Below, piece after piece: positions 49,001 to 61,097 of a stretch of DNA of 64,000 nt (position 1 is the stretch's first letter; every line of letters begins with the position of its first letter). The position numbers and the translations under genes are program-made. The stretch is from Crocodylus rhombifer (taxonomy: Eukaryota > Chordata > Crocodylia > Crocodylidae): positions 1-64,000 of the forward strand of contig JAVSML010018968.1 in NCBI GenBank assembly GCA_038503035.1. The letters run 5' to 3'. The notes below the pieces were generated by a model. It ran no database searches. It saw only the letters and a program-made list of their open reading frames with translations, and had not been told where the DNA came from.

Positions 49001-50416
49001 TGATCTTGCAAACTGTGAGTGTACTCACCCTTCCAGAAGCATTAATAGAACCCTTTGTACTCCAGGGTTTCAGACACGGGCACTGACACCCACAACTGTT
49101 TCAAATTATTTGGACCCAGCTTGCTCCAGATGTCCGTGGTACAGATGGGACTGAACCTCCACATTTTATCTCCCAGTCTGGACTTTAACCAGTAGCCTAT
49201 GTTCCTTTTTGTCAAGAAACCTTATAATCCTAGCGATATCACACAAAAGAAGCATGGGCCATATCTGCAACTGTACTATGAATTCCACAACTGTAAATTG
49301 CACGTGCTTTTCATTGGGACTGCACACAAGTTCTGCATGATTTGAAGATGTAAATGCGTACACAGCACTTCAAGAATATAATTAGCTTGACTGGAAGTCT
49401 CCTCCAGCCAAGGTAATTTGTGGTTTCCAGCATTTATGCAATTGTTATAAGCAGGACTTGAGAAATGTAAAAGCAGAAGTAGTATGGAAGATCTGAACTT
49501 ATAGTAAACCTTTGCTCCCAGATTTGGTTCAGTGACTGATACATGGTTTAGGGTAGAGCCTTGAGGGAGGACTTGTTAATTTTTAAGTTGTAAAACTACA
49601 ACTTAAAACCCCCTTCTATCCAATGACCCTCTAGTATTCTTTGGTGCTATTCATGTGGGAGAGGATGACCTCCTCAGCATGGCATCCTGACCATAGAAGT
49701 GATCTTTCTCAATTGCATTTTAACAACTGTTCATGGAGCAAATTACACTTTGCTTAAAAGGCCAAAATCATCCTTGGTTTAGCTTTATTGACTTGGGTAG
49801 AATTACACTATAAATGAATTTGGGCCAGTGTAATTTCCATACTCCTGCTTAGCAGCCTGGCTAAAAATCCATTTTAGAAGCAGATTAAACAAATCTGAAT
49901 GAAAATTAAAAGAATATTTCACCATTCACACATGCTATTTTAGCTACAGTTTGGAACATGGCTCTAGTAAAGTGTTACAGAGGAATCTCTTTATTTATGC
50001 AGCATCAATATGTACAATATGTAATGTTCATATGTTTTTAATGACACATTTTCTTTCAGAATTAGCCACCAAGTAATCTTTTTCTATATTTTTTTATTAC
50101 ATACTGTATTTATGCTGCCGTGGGATTTTTTTGTACTCTGGAACAATGAAGATGTCAAAGTGAGACCCAGGGGCATTGTGGAAATCTAATTCTTGGAACA
50201 CCAATCCTGTTGCCATGGAGGAAATGCACTCAATAGTGTGTACTGTGCTTCTTTGCAGGCCAAAGGAATTAAAGACCCCGTTCTGTCGATATGCCATGTC
50301 AGTTCACTAGGGTTGTTAGAAGTGAAGCTGCTCATTTAGATAATCTTGGTTCACATTATCAGAGAAAAATGCTTAAGTACAAATTGAGGAAACAGTTGAA
50401 GTCACAAAAGTCATAG

Positions 50417-50418
<2 letters not shown>

Positions 50419-50499
<81 letters not shown>

Positions 50500-50509
50500 N
50501 NNNNNNNNN

Positions 50510-50556
<47 letters not shown>
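50419..50556. repeat. (TG)n microsatellite with assembly gap
   Basis: TG dinucleotides run on both sides of 10 N at 50500-50509. The gap size is a placeholder, so the true length is unknown. The repeat ends in GCGCGCATGCGC, an alternating purine-pyrimidine tract. The Cys-Val and His-Thr 'proteins' here are repeat translations. Confidence 0.97.
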
Positions 50557-50568
<12 letters not shown>

Positions 50569-51756
50569 AGGAGAGAGGTTTCACGTTTGACACTCTCTCT
50601 CTGAAATCAGTTGAAGTAGGAAGTGTATTTGTTATAGATGCTCTGGCATTTCCTTTCCTGTGTCTATCCATTATTTCTTCTTTTAAATGTATCTGTTGAC
50701 ACTACTTCCAGTTTTGTTAACATCAAAAGGGCAATGCCTCCATTTATTGCTGATGGCTCGCTCCTCATTCAGGCAAAACCCTGTTGTCTAAGTAAGGAAT
50801 AAGCAGAGATGTTGGCCCAAGCTTCAACAGGACTACCTATCCTATCCTGGGCAACAGTGTCTTGGCCCATTTTGAATCAAGCCATGGTACATCTGGATTA
50901 CTGATGTAGTGTTTTCTGAGATGGCTGCCCAGGGTGTGCTTTCATAGTCTCCTTTTCACTACAAGGATTATCTTAAGCTGTTGGCTGAATGTTAATAGTC
51001 TCCACTTACTCGCCAGACACGCCCCACCAGACACCAGGAGAGCAGTAGCAAGCAAAATACAGTGCACCCAGCAGATGGAAGAGAAGAGGCACCCAGTACA
51101 CAGCCATGTTGCAGCTCCCAATAGACCAATACCATGGAACAGTTTCCTCTCTACAACACAGTCACTGGATGAAACATGGACAGACACACAAATAAAAATG
51201 TGGCAGTCATGACTATAGATGACCTAGGAAGGAGTTAGGATGAATATTAAAACAGTCAGGCATCTCTCTACAGGTGCAGAGCTTGACTGACCAACATGAG
51301 AAGCTTGAACTGCCTCTAAACAGGGGTCAGTCAGATTGAAGTTAAAACATGCAATTGTGGGGATACTCTAATGAAACAAACACCAACTACGAATGTGGAG
51401 GAAACTTTCAGACTATAGAACGTCAGGTGGCCTGCCTACATGTGGAGGAGCCATAGAGCAACGAGGATTTCACTAAGTCTACAGATTGAGCAATAGTAGA
51501 AATGGACTCCAGTTTGAATGTGATGATAGGATACGAGAAGGAGGCAGCATAAAAAGCTAATGAGCCTAGAGACTGGAGCTGTATCCAACTTCCTTTATGA
51601 AACAAATGGACCAATGTCCATAAGGGAACAGATAGATAGGAAAGGGGACTGCTCTCATGTACAAGACAAGCCTTCAGCAAGTTTGGGGCTTGGTCAGAAC
51701 ATTTCTCTGTTATGCTCCCATTGAAGAGAATAGCTCAAGTCCTCACTACACGATGG

Positions 51757-52140
51757 GACCTGAACCTGTTCAGCCTCCACAAGAGAAGGCTGAGGGGGAT
51801 CTAGTGCCCTGTTACAGACTAGTCAGGGGGGGCCAGCAGGTACTGGGGGAGTCCCTGTTCCCCCGAGCACCGCCAGGAGTGACCAGGAATAACGGTCACA
51901 AGCTGGCAGAGGGTAAATTCAGACTAGACATCAGGAGGCGCAACTTCACGGTCAGGGCGGCTAGGATCTGGAACCAACTTCCAAGAGAGTGGTGCTGGCT
52001 CCTACCCTGAGGGTCTTTAAGAGGAGGCTGGATGTACACCTTGCTGGGGTCGTTTGACCCCAGTACTCTTTCCTGCCATGGCAGGGGGTCGGACTTGATG
52101 ATCTGCTCAGGTCCCTTCTGACCTAACCAACTATGAAATT
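51757..52140 (+). mobile_element. CR1 LINE 3' end, copy 3
   Basis: It begins at GACCTGAACCTGTTCAGCCT and is collinear with 20541-20935 and 8110-8460, including the final coding segment (DIRRRNFTVRAARIWNQLP) and the terminal GGGGTCGGACTTGATGATCT...CTATGAAAT. Only the last 380 bp was inserted, a typical severe CR1 truncation. Confidence 0.93.
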
Positions 52141-54434
52141 ATTTCATTGAAACTGTTCTGCTGTTTCAACCCGTTTTGAAATTTCACCCATAGACTATAA
52201 TGGGGAATCACAAAATTGTCATTTCTTGCCTGATTCAGATGACAATTTTAAGGATGGTAGCCCCTTCTGAGGGCATAAAGCCTGCCAAGTCTCAAAGAGA
52301 TAGGTCCAGGGGGTTTTGTGAAACTGCACCTCAAACTGTTCAAAGCAAAACTCGTGTCACTTGCCAGCAGTGGCAGCCTGCTGAAACCCTGTGTGCAGAT
52401 TGGGGACCTGCACCCCCCAGGAAGAGCTGGGGAAATGATCAGAGAACTGGGGGAATCGAACCAGGACCTATGTGAATATCAGAGCAGTCCTTCCCCCCTC
52501 TTCCCCCCAGTTTCTATTTACCTGCAAGCAAACCCGGCTTTGAAACATTTAAGGAAGAGAAGCAGTGAGCTAAGCAAGGGTTTTCTTTGTCTCTAAAGTC
52601 AGTCACTTAAAAACACTGCTAAATGTATCCCTGGCATAACTCCCAGCAAGTAACTGAGGTTATATCTAAGGTAAATTTGGCTCAGAAGTACCTGTGCCTA
52701 TTTATTACAAGGTTGATTTAAGTTCCCTGCATGTACAAAGAAAAAGAACTGATTCTGAAAATGGCTTGTACAACATCGATTTTCTACGACACTTCAATTC
52801 CCATAGTAGTGCAATATGTACACATTATTTTATTAAGGAAATGCTGGGCTTTCCATTATAATTCCTATTTTTGAACAAAGAAGTTGAGTTCTAGAGGCCA
52901 CCTGCCCTAAAACCTCCAAGTCTGAGTATCCCAAAGTTGTTTCAACTTCATTGTGGTACTGTATTCAGAACCAATTTCCAAAGCACAGGGGGTTTAATAG
53001 ACCTGGGAGTTTTGGATCAGGCCAAAATGTGGTTTACATGGTTCAGAAAAGCTGTAGGCTTTAGAAAGTCTCTAGTGAAAGCAGTAATCACACTAGCAAT
53101 AAACAGATTTTCAATTAAACCACTTTGGTCCCATCCTGGAACAGAGTCTGTTTTTTCTAAAATTAAGATTGCATAAGAAACTTTAGTCCAAGTTACAAAG
53201 TATAGATCTAATCCTTTCCCTCCAATACAAAAAAAAGTTCCTGTATTCTATAAGCTGTTCATCTACATCTTTTGTATTTATGATCCACATCCCCCAAAAT
53301 GGTTCATATTGAATCAAAGTGCAAAATCTAGTTCATGTAGTGAAGCAAGAATCTAGTGCTCCAAGAGCTACAAGTCTGTCACAATCAAGGCTTGCATGCT
53401 TTCTTTTTTTCTTATTTTTTATTTATTTTTACACCTGCATGGAAGCAGATAGATAATACCTACCCCGGTGTAATTTACTATAGATTTTTCTTGGGGTAAC
53501 CTCATTGACTTAAGTTACAGAGATGTAATCAGCTCTTACAAGTGTAACCGTGTGGCATCCAAGCTGTTAGATCAAAGAGCCAATTTTGCCTTCGTGGGGT
53601 ATGGTTCACTGCCCCTAGTGACTCAAGACAGAAGATTCTCCTTTATTACTCATTCCCCATCCACAGTCACCTTGAATTAGTCAAGAGTAGCTGAGGACTG
53701 AGTTTGACTCTCAAGATTTTCTTATCTACACAGTCAGAACCAGATACCAGTTAAACCTGACCTGTCAAAACGCAAGAAATAAAAGAAAAAGAAAAATGAT
53801 TTAAAACCGAAGCAGTAGCTGTGGAATAAATTCATTCATTTATCATTTCAGTTCCCAATATTCCTGTCTCTTGTTCCAGAAGACATAAAATATTAGATTA
53901 AAAAATATATATGCTTTCAAATCTAATAATAGAATACTATATACACAAGCAAGATAATATGACTGAAAAAGCATTTACCTTTAACATACTTGCTCATAAT
54001 GTACCCTACTTAAGCATGCTAGTCAGACTGACTTTTAAATTTCCAGAGTCTCAATTCATGTTGGCAAATAAATTAATTTAACATCTAGGAACTGCTTTCA
54101 AAATCCCCAAAAGAAGCAAGTCTGCTGCTGGAGCCTTGCTTTAAGAAATATTCTGCACTTCAATATCTAGTGCAAGATTTTATCTAATCCAATTTAAAAC
54201 CAGATTTTCCCAAACACTTACTTATGCAAATAGTCCTATTAACTTGAGAAATCAGGTTATTTGCAAGAGAATAGGTACTAATGTGAATAAAGATTTGCAG
54301 GATCCATGTCTGAATTTGTGATAAACAGATTTAAGGACCTGAATAAAAATCAAATTCAGTAACTGCACAGTGTAACATTTATATATTTTCAAGCTTCCAA
54401 GGCACAGGTTAACTTTAAATGAGAATTCCTACCT

Positions 54435-54441
54435 TACACAC

Positions 54442-54477
<36 letters not shown>

Positions 54478-54492
54478 CTCTCTCTCTCTTTC
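54435..54492. repeat. (AC)n(TC)n compound microsatellite
   Basis: About 16 AC units are followed directly by about 8 TC units. Confidence 0.95.
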
Positions 54493-55539
54493 TAATGTTT
54501 ATTGACTGGCTCAGAAATAGCAATAAGAGTCTGATTCATAACATATTCACATAGGGATAGATGATGAGCTAGACTTCAAGCAAAGGGAATAAGAACACCT
54601 CTTCCACTGCAGCATTCCCCAGCCAAAGCTTAGATTGGGGCAGGAAAAACTATGCACATTTACTCCCTTTCTTTTATACCAGTTGGCAGAGATGGGGGTC
54701 TACCCACACCCTGTGTAGAGCTAAGCCAAAGTACAAGATGTCATATTTTACTGCTGGCCTGATGAGCTGCAAATTACTGGGTGCTACCAAGGCAAGAACC
54801 ATGACTCAGAGGTGAATTTGAGTCACGAAGACTCTGGTGACTTCTTCAGCGATGGAGCATTAAACACTGGCACCAAACTTCATGTGTTGCTGGAGGCCTC
54901 AAAACAAAATGAATGTGCAGTGTAATACTGTTTATGTTCAATAGATGCAAGATAATGCACCGCACATAAGTAGAATCCAGTCTGAACAGGATTAACGCAG
55001 CTGGCTTTTCTTACGAAAGAGTTTTAGGCCAGTGTGCATAACGTGCACGCTCACCAGTATCCAGTGTGTACAAATATACATTCAAACCACAATGGAAAAA
55101 AATCATCCTGGATAGATTTCCCCTGAGATCAATAGCATACTGATCTTTTTTAGGTAGCTAAATGTCTGAAGAAGGATTCTTTTATTTATTTGTAGCATAG
55201 AAAAGTGCGCAGATTTATGACAAGAACAAAGATAGGAAAAGTATTATATGTTCATATCCCAGGAATCAGACTGTGCTCCATGCTACAGAGGAAAGTGAAC
55301 CTGCCTACCCCACCACTAGTCTTAACCAATCTGACCTGGGAGAAGTCCTTCCCAACCTCAGTTCAGGTGATTGATTTAACTCTAAACTGAGAAACAAGAC
55401 CCTCTAACACAGATGCCTGAGGACATACTAGTAGCAGCACCTCAGTCAGATCTTGCCATTTAGGGGTGGCCAATGTCAAGCATTTCAAGGAATGTGAGAA
55501 AAACTCAGGCTCTTATAAGGAGACAAGGTTCTTTGGGTG

Positions 55540-55615
55540 ACTCCGATATCTTGTATTAGACCAACTTAAATAGTTGGAAAAAAATTTTCTTAGCAAGTTT
55601 TATAAGAATCTTATA
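55540..55615 (-). repeat. Penelope-like 3'-tail fragment, antisense
   Basis: GATATCTTGTATTAGACCAA and CTTAAATAGTTGGAAAAAAA are the reverse complement of the Penelope-like tail at 15990-16030 (…TTTTTTTCAACTATTTAGTTGGTCTAATAAAAGATATC). It directly precedes CR1 copy 4. Confidence 0.65.
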
Positions 55616-55639
55616 AAGCATTCATGGGCGGAGGGGGGT

Positions 55640-56022
55640 CTTCCTTGGCCCCTACAAACAACCAGCAGAAGACTTGGTGGCAGCTTATAAGTACATAAGG
55701 GGTGTGCACTCAGATCTGGGAGAACATCTGTTCACCAAGGCACCCCATGGGAAGACAAAGTCTAATGGTCACAAACTGCTGAAAGACCATTTTCGACTGG
55801 ACATAAAGAAAAACTTTTTTCCCATCCAAGTCTCCAGTCTGGAATAGACTGCCGCTGGAAGTGGTGCAAGCACCTACTCTGGATACCTTCAAGAAACGCC
55901 TGGGCACTTATCTTGCTGGGGTCATCTGACCACAGCTGGCTTCCTGCCCTTGGGGCAGGGGGCTGGACCTGATGATTTTGCAAGGTCCCTTCCAGCCTTA
56001 ACATCTATGAAATCTATGGAAA
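55640..56022 (+). mobile_element. CR1 LINE 3' end, copy 4 (different subfamily)
   Basis: It encodes the CR1 C-terminal region (GTACATAAGGGGTGTGCACT; then LDIKKNFFPIQVSSLE-like frame) and ends with GGACCTGATGATTTTGCAAG, GTCCCTTCCAGCC and ATCTATGAAATCTATGGAAA. The tail repeat (ATCTATGAA) differs from the AACTATGAA tail of copies 1-3, so it is a separate CR1 subfamily. Confidence 0.9.
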
Positions 56023-57666
56023 AAACCCTCAAGTGTGAGATTACCACATACTTCCCATATGAAGAAAAAGTTTCCTCTCACCCTAGGAGGATTGCAGACA
56101 CCTGAATCAACTCACTGCATGTACTGACCATTGACTCAAGAACCCCCAACCTCACCATGCTAGCCCCTCCATATACTGACACACATGACTGCAGTTCAGG
56201 TGCTTTGTCCCATATACTTTGCTCAGAAACCCATTCCAAAACTTCACTTTCCTAAGCCTTAGTTTAAATATTTCTAAGATATTGCAAGTTGCTAAAATCT
56301 TCCAGCCATGTAAGAGACCAATTCACCTTGCCAGTAGTTGGAGAAAGGAGTTTTCACGTCCCCTGTATGGTATTGTCACAGACCAGTTCAGAGCAGCTGT
56401 GAGGGCAGCCTGAAGTAACAGCAGCCTAAGCGCCTGTGCTACCTAAGTTTATCAAAGGCACAGCAGTCCCCTAGACTGCCCCTCCTGCAACAGAAAGATG
56501 TCACTCTAATGCTTTTAGGCATTGGTGCATGAATCTCAAGACCTAGGGCTTTTTAAAGCCCTAGCTCCTTAATTCATCATATTATACGAGAATCTCAGTT
56601 TTCACTTGAAAGTAAGTTTCTACTCCTCAGAGGCACTAAAAACTTTGAAATGTTTAAAAAGTCAGTAAATAAAAATTCTGTGTGCACTCTCACACACTCC
56701 TAATTACTCATCATTTGAAACTGGCCTCTAAGTTTCTGATGCATGATATCTGAATGCTTGGAGTCGAGTGCCTGAAGCTGTCATAACTTTAGAGATGGAC
56801 CAAAGATTACTGTAGGACAATTGGCTTTATTAAGACAACAGAGAACCAATCTCAGGAAACCTGGCTTAGGGAGATGTGAATTGCAGCTCTGTGCCAGCAG
56901 TTGTAGGAGAAATCAGCCTGCATGAGATTTTCAAAGTGATTTATGAGAAAAGTTGTATCAAAATTCAGTTGATTTGTATTGCTATGTCACTCCCAGTTCG
57001 TGCCAGAGGGCAGGCAGTGTAAGGCCAAATCCGTACTCTCTTAAGGAACTTCTGGGAATCCTGTGGGTGGAAGTCACTGTGGGCAGGTGAGGAGGCAACA
57101 TATACTGGATACACACTGCATCCTTTTCACAGAGCCCGTACCTTGTTGGAACAGCTACATTTTCCACTGGCAAGCTCAAGAAAAGGATGAAGTCAAAGGG
57201 TACCAACCAACTCATCCTCCCAACCTGACAAATAGTTTGCTGCTGCACACCCCAGCAAACCCAGCCTGTAAAGTGTTAGAGACCCAAGGATCACTGGGAA
57301 AACTTTCTTCTGAGTTTGTGTTTCAGGGACAAAAGCCTGATGTTTCTGTAGCACAGTGGGTGAGAGAGAAGAGGACCATTCACAGTTTATATTCTTCATG
57401 ACAGAAATATTTCTAGAGCAGCCCTATGGTGCAGAACTTTTTAAGTTTATATCTTATAGTCCTTCAAGCCTGGCAAACTATCATTAACATTTGACATCTT
57501 GAAGTCATGCAGTGTCTGGGAAAAACTCACACTTTTTTTGGAATTTGTGATGCCACAAAGTTGCTAAAGACCTAAAGAAAATCCTTTTCCCCCTCCACTC
57601 TCTGTTTGATGTAGATGGAGCACACAAAAAGTAGCCAGGACTCCAAAGCATTACTTTACAGGAGGT

Positions 57667-57690
57667 TTTTTGTTTTGTTTTGTTTTGTTC
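57667..57690. repeat. (GTTTT)n short tandem repeat
   Basis: About four to five GTTTT units. Confidence 0.85.
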
Positions 57691-57849
57691 TTAAACTAAA
57701 ATCAGTATTTTAAAACATTTAACATTTCCTAGCTACTCACCTAGAGTGGCTGCGCCTCAAATATGCTTCAGACACGGCCATCTGTACGACAAAAAGGGTA
57801 CACGACTTTCCCCTTACAAAGATAGCAAAGTATATTGCATATACGATTA

Positions 57850-57960
57850 TGGATCCCAGAGTGATTTATAAAGGATTATTAATGTCATTTTACATGTATA
57901 GAAACTTAGGCAGAGAGCGGTTAAGTATTTGCCAGCACCACAGCACTGAGCAAAACCAGA
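57850..57960 (+). repeat. L2-like LINE relic
   Basis: ATTATTAATGTCATTTTACA, then AGAAACTTAGGCAGAGAGCG, then GTTAAGTATTTGCC follow the L2 3' consensus order ('CCCATTTTACAGATGAGGAAACTGAGGCACAGAGAGGTTAAG…TTGCCC'). Confidence 0.6.
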
Positions 57961-59884
57961 TGTGCACGTATACCACTCACAACAATGTGCACATAGTCAC
58001 TACAAAAAAAGATCCTCTCCTGCTAGGTATACAGTAAATACGCTACGAAGGCAGCACCAGACTGAGACATATTCAGTTCATAAGGAAGCAAGAAATTCTA
58101 ACAAAATATACTGAGATATGAGTTGTTTCTTTCTTTGGTTAGGAGAGAGAAGCTTATAACAGAGGAGAGGCACACACATACTCATACAACCCCTTTGCAC
58201 AAGTGTGGCACTTTCCAGAGGTTTCAGGGTAGGGAGAAGAGACATATTTTTGTCTCAACTCTTTCGTCAAATATTGTCAACGCATCACAGAATGGGACCC
58301 CTTTAAGAAAGCCAGGATTTTGTCATTCAATCCTTTTTTTGTTGTCTGGACCCAGTCAAGCTGATTACCAAGACAATCACGGAGCCTGAGTGAGGGAGCT
58401 CTGCCCTGCAAGAGTGTGCACTGCAGTAAGAACCTGAAAGCCCAATGCAACCTTAATGAAAGAGGGTAAATGTGTCACATACTAGACCTAGAGCCATTTT
58501 GTACCATGTGGAATAAGATGCATGGGGCAAGGGAACTGCTGTCAAAGCTCGTCTCCGCCTAGCAGTCTTCCTGGTTAGTCATTCCTTCTATTCACCTCTC
58601 AGGCTGGCCTTTCTGGAGCACTCTCCAAGGTGTTAATGAGCTCTTCTTCTGCTACTGAAAGGAGGAAAAGTGGAGTTGTTGCAAGAGCTAGGAATCCAAG
58701 CACCACAGGAGCAATACTGAGAAGCACTGAAATGAGCTAAAAGAAATAATAAGAATCAGATTCAGAGACTTATCAAGCAGCCACAAACTCCTTCCAACTG
58801 TGGCAGCCCCAACTCTGGAGGCCAAGCTACCTTATGCAGATCCCATTTTTTTATTTTGTATTTCTTCTTTCCTGGAGATGCCTGCTCTAGTGGCCCCTTG
58901 CTTCCAGTGGCCCAGGTTTCAGGTCCAGCCCTGGAAGGCAGATGGGGTTGAAGTATGGCACCATCCTACTGTGCTTGGATGCCTCCCCGTGAAAAAGCCA
59001 CAGCCTAAAGGGACTCTGTAAGACACTTGGAGGGAGAATGGGCCTCTCAAATTTATGATATACCTCCAAACCTAAAAATCAGATTAGTTGGTCTATAGCC
59101 ATGACCAAAATCATCATCTTCTTGGCATTTCATAGTGGATGCTATTCTGGAAGTAAAAAAGTGATAGAAGGACATGAACTCAAAATTCTCATCCATAAAA
59201 TATTTATGCACCCTGCATTTGCGTACAGCATTCTTGAATTAAATGGCTTGAATCTTTGTGACTGAATAGCATTGATGAAGGCATTTCTGATTCAAAAACC
59301 AGATTTTTCCTAGAGTTACTTTGGGAAATGTTCTTGGGAGGGTGTATTTTTTAGTGGGTATAACAAAGAAGTTACATCTACTGTAAACTTAAGAGCAGTC
59401 TGCATAAATGTGTTGCTTGAATCCCAGCAGAGAGGAAAATGCTTCTAATGAATAATTAAAACTAAAGAGAGCTCTTGCTGCACTTGCAGTCTCATTTTTA
59501 TGTGTATGTAGCTGGCATTAGAAAATAGAAAGTTTCAGATGGAGGACCCATACGATATCCCTTCTTCTCCTACTCCTTCACAGACATCTTGTTGGTAATT
59601 GGTCTACATTTTGGTTTATTGTTGTTTCATTTGTTAGCTTTAACCACTTAAATTAATCTGGGAATGGTTTCAATTGTAGACTCTTAATTATCATCAGCCA
59701 GCCACTTTATACATCAACTTATAGCCTAGTGATTCATATTGCTATACCAGCAGCGATTGTTAAGAAACAATGGAGAGGTACATGCACACACATATTCAGA
59801 GCAAGAATGCAAATACAAGGAAAACAAAGATGAGTATCCATAAAAAGACTTAGGGTCAGCATCTGGTCCCCGTCTCTACAGACA

Positions 59885-60130
59885 GCCAAGCTGTCATGCT
59901 TTTCCTCTCCTCCCCTCCAGCCATCCACAGTTCATCCTCCCCAACCACCTCCTCATCATTTCCCCAAATTCTTTCCTTCAACTCTAGTCTAGTCCCTCTC
60001 ACTTTCTTTCATGGCTCCCTTCCTCTGCAGCAATCAGCTTTCTCCATCATTTCTCTCCCTGAGCTTTCCATTCATCCTCCTTCATCACGCTACTCTCTTC
60101 CCCCATTCTTCTTCCTCCTCCTAAGCATTA
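59885..60130. repeat. Pyrimidine-rich tract
   Basis: About 250 bp made mostly of C and T on the plus strand (CTCTCCTCCCCTCCAGCCATCC and similar). The 109-codon frame at 59896-60225 is Ser/Leu/Pro-rich because of this composition and is not taken as a gene. Confidence 0.7.
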
Positions 60131-60267
60131 TCCTTCACTCCTTAAACTCTCTCCTTAGTTTTGCTAGGAACCAGCCCCGAGTCTGCCAAGTTTGTCCACA
60201 GCCACAGCTTTTTGCTCTCCTTTAATGGTGTTCTTTGGTCTCTACAGTAATCCCAAGCAACAATGTG

Positions 60268-61097
60268 CTGGGGAGTAGGGGTGTGCAAAGCGGGCCCTAA
60301 TTGTTTTGGATTCAGCCCGAATCAGGGACACTGATTCGAGTTGTTGATTCGGATCGCTGTCTCTGATTCGATTCGGCCGAATCTGAATCGGAAGATTCAA
60401 TGCTGATTCAGAGAATCAGTGATTCAGCCATAGACACAGCTTTAAAAGATTTTTCTACATACCTTGAGGTAGCAGCATGGCTTGTGATCGCTCTGATGCT
60501 GGGGCACATGGAGCGCCCCACAGGAGCGGGGGGACGACCCACCATGTGCTCACTGGGGAAACTGGAAGTGGACCAGAAGTACTTCCAGCCCACTTCCAGG
60601 TCTGCCAGGGAGCATGCTGGGGGACCCCCTGCACCTCCCTGGCTTGGTGATCAGCTGTGGGGGGACCCCAGGTGCCCCCCAGACCCAGGAGGCACCAATC
60701 ACCAAGCCAAGAGAGTGCAGGGGGGGACCCCAGCGTGCTCCCTGGTGGACCAGGAGGTGGACCGGAAATGCTTCTGGTCCACTTCCAGGTCTGCTGCCAA
60801 GCGTGCTGGGGAGCCCCCTGTGCTTCTGTGGGACACTTCATGTGCCCCAGCATTGCAGCATTCACGAGCTGCCTGGTACCTAGAGGTATGTAGAAAAAAC
60901 ATGTAAAGCTGTGTCTAGGTCTGAATGGCCAAATCTTTCCGAATCTCTCCAAATCAATTTGGAGGGTTCCAATTCGATTCAGAGAGATTAAAGGGTCCTC
61001 TGATTCGATTCTGAGTCAAAGATTTGGCCACCGAATCAGTCCAGATCTCTGCTGAATCGAATCAGGGACCAAAGCTTCACACAGCCCTACTAGGGAG
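60268..61097. mobile_element. Foldback hAT-like non-autonomous transposon, copy 2, with 8-bp TSD
   Basis: The element proper is 60276-61089 (814 bp). It begins TAGGGGTGTGCAAAGCGGGC and ends GCTTCACACAGCCCTA. The flanks CTGGGGAG (60268-60275) and CTAGGGAG (61090-61097) are an 8-bp duplication with one mismatch. It matches copy 1 (11276-12095) along its whole length and has the same long inverted arms and GC-rich centre. The frames inside (for example 60400-60906) repeat those of copy 1 but carry no transposase motif. Confidence 0.85.

Noticed and set aside
50411..50699. Cys-Val and His-Thr repeat 'proteins'
   Set aside because: Translation of the TG microsatellite and the N gap.
59896..60225. 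109-codon Ser/Leu/Pro-rich frame
   Set aside because: Product of a pyrimidine-rich tract; no signal peptide logic or domain beyond composition.
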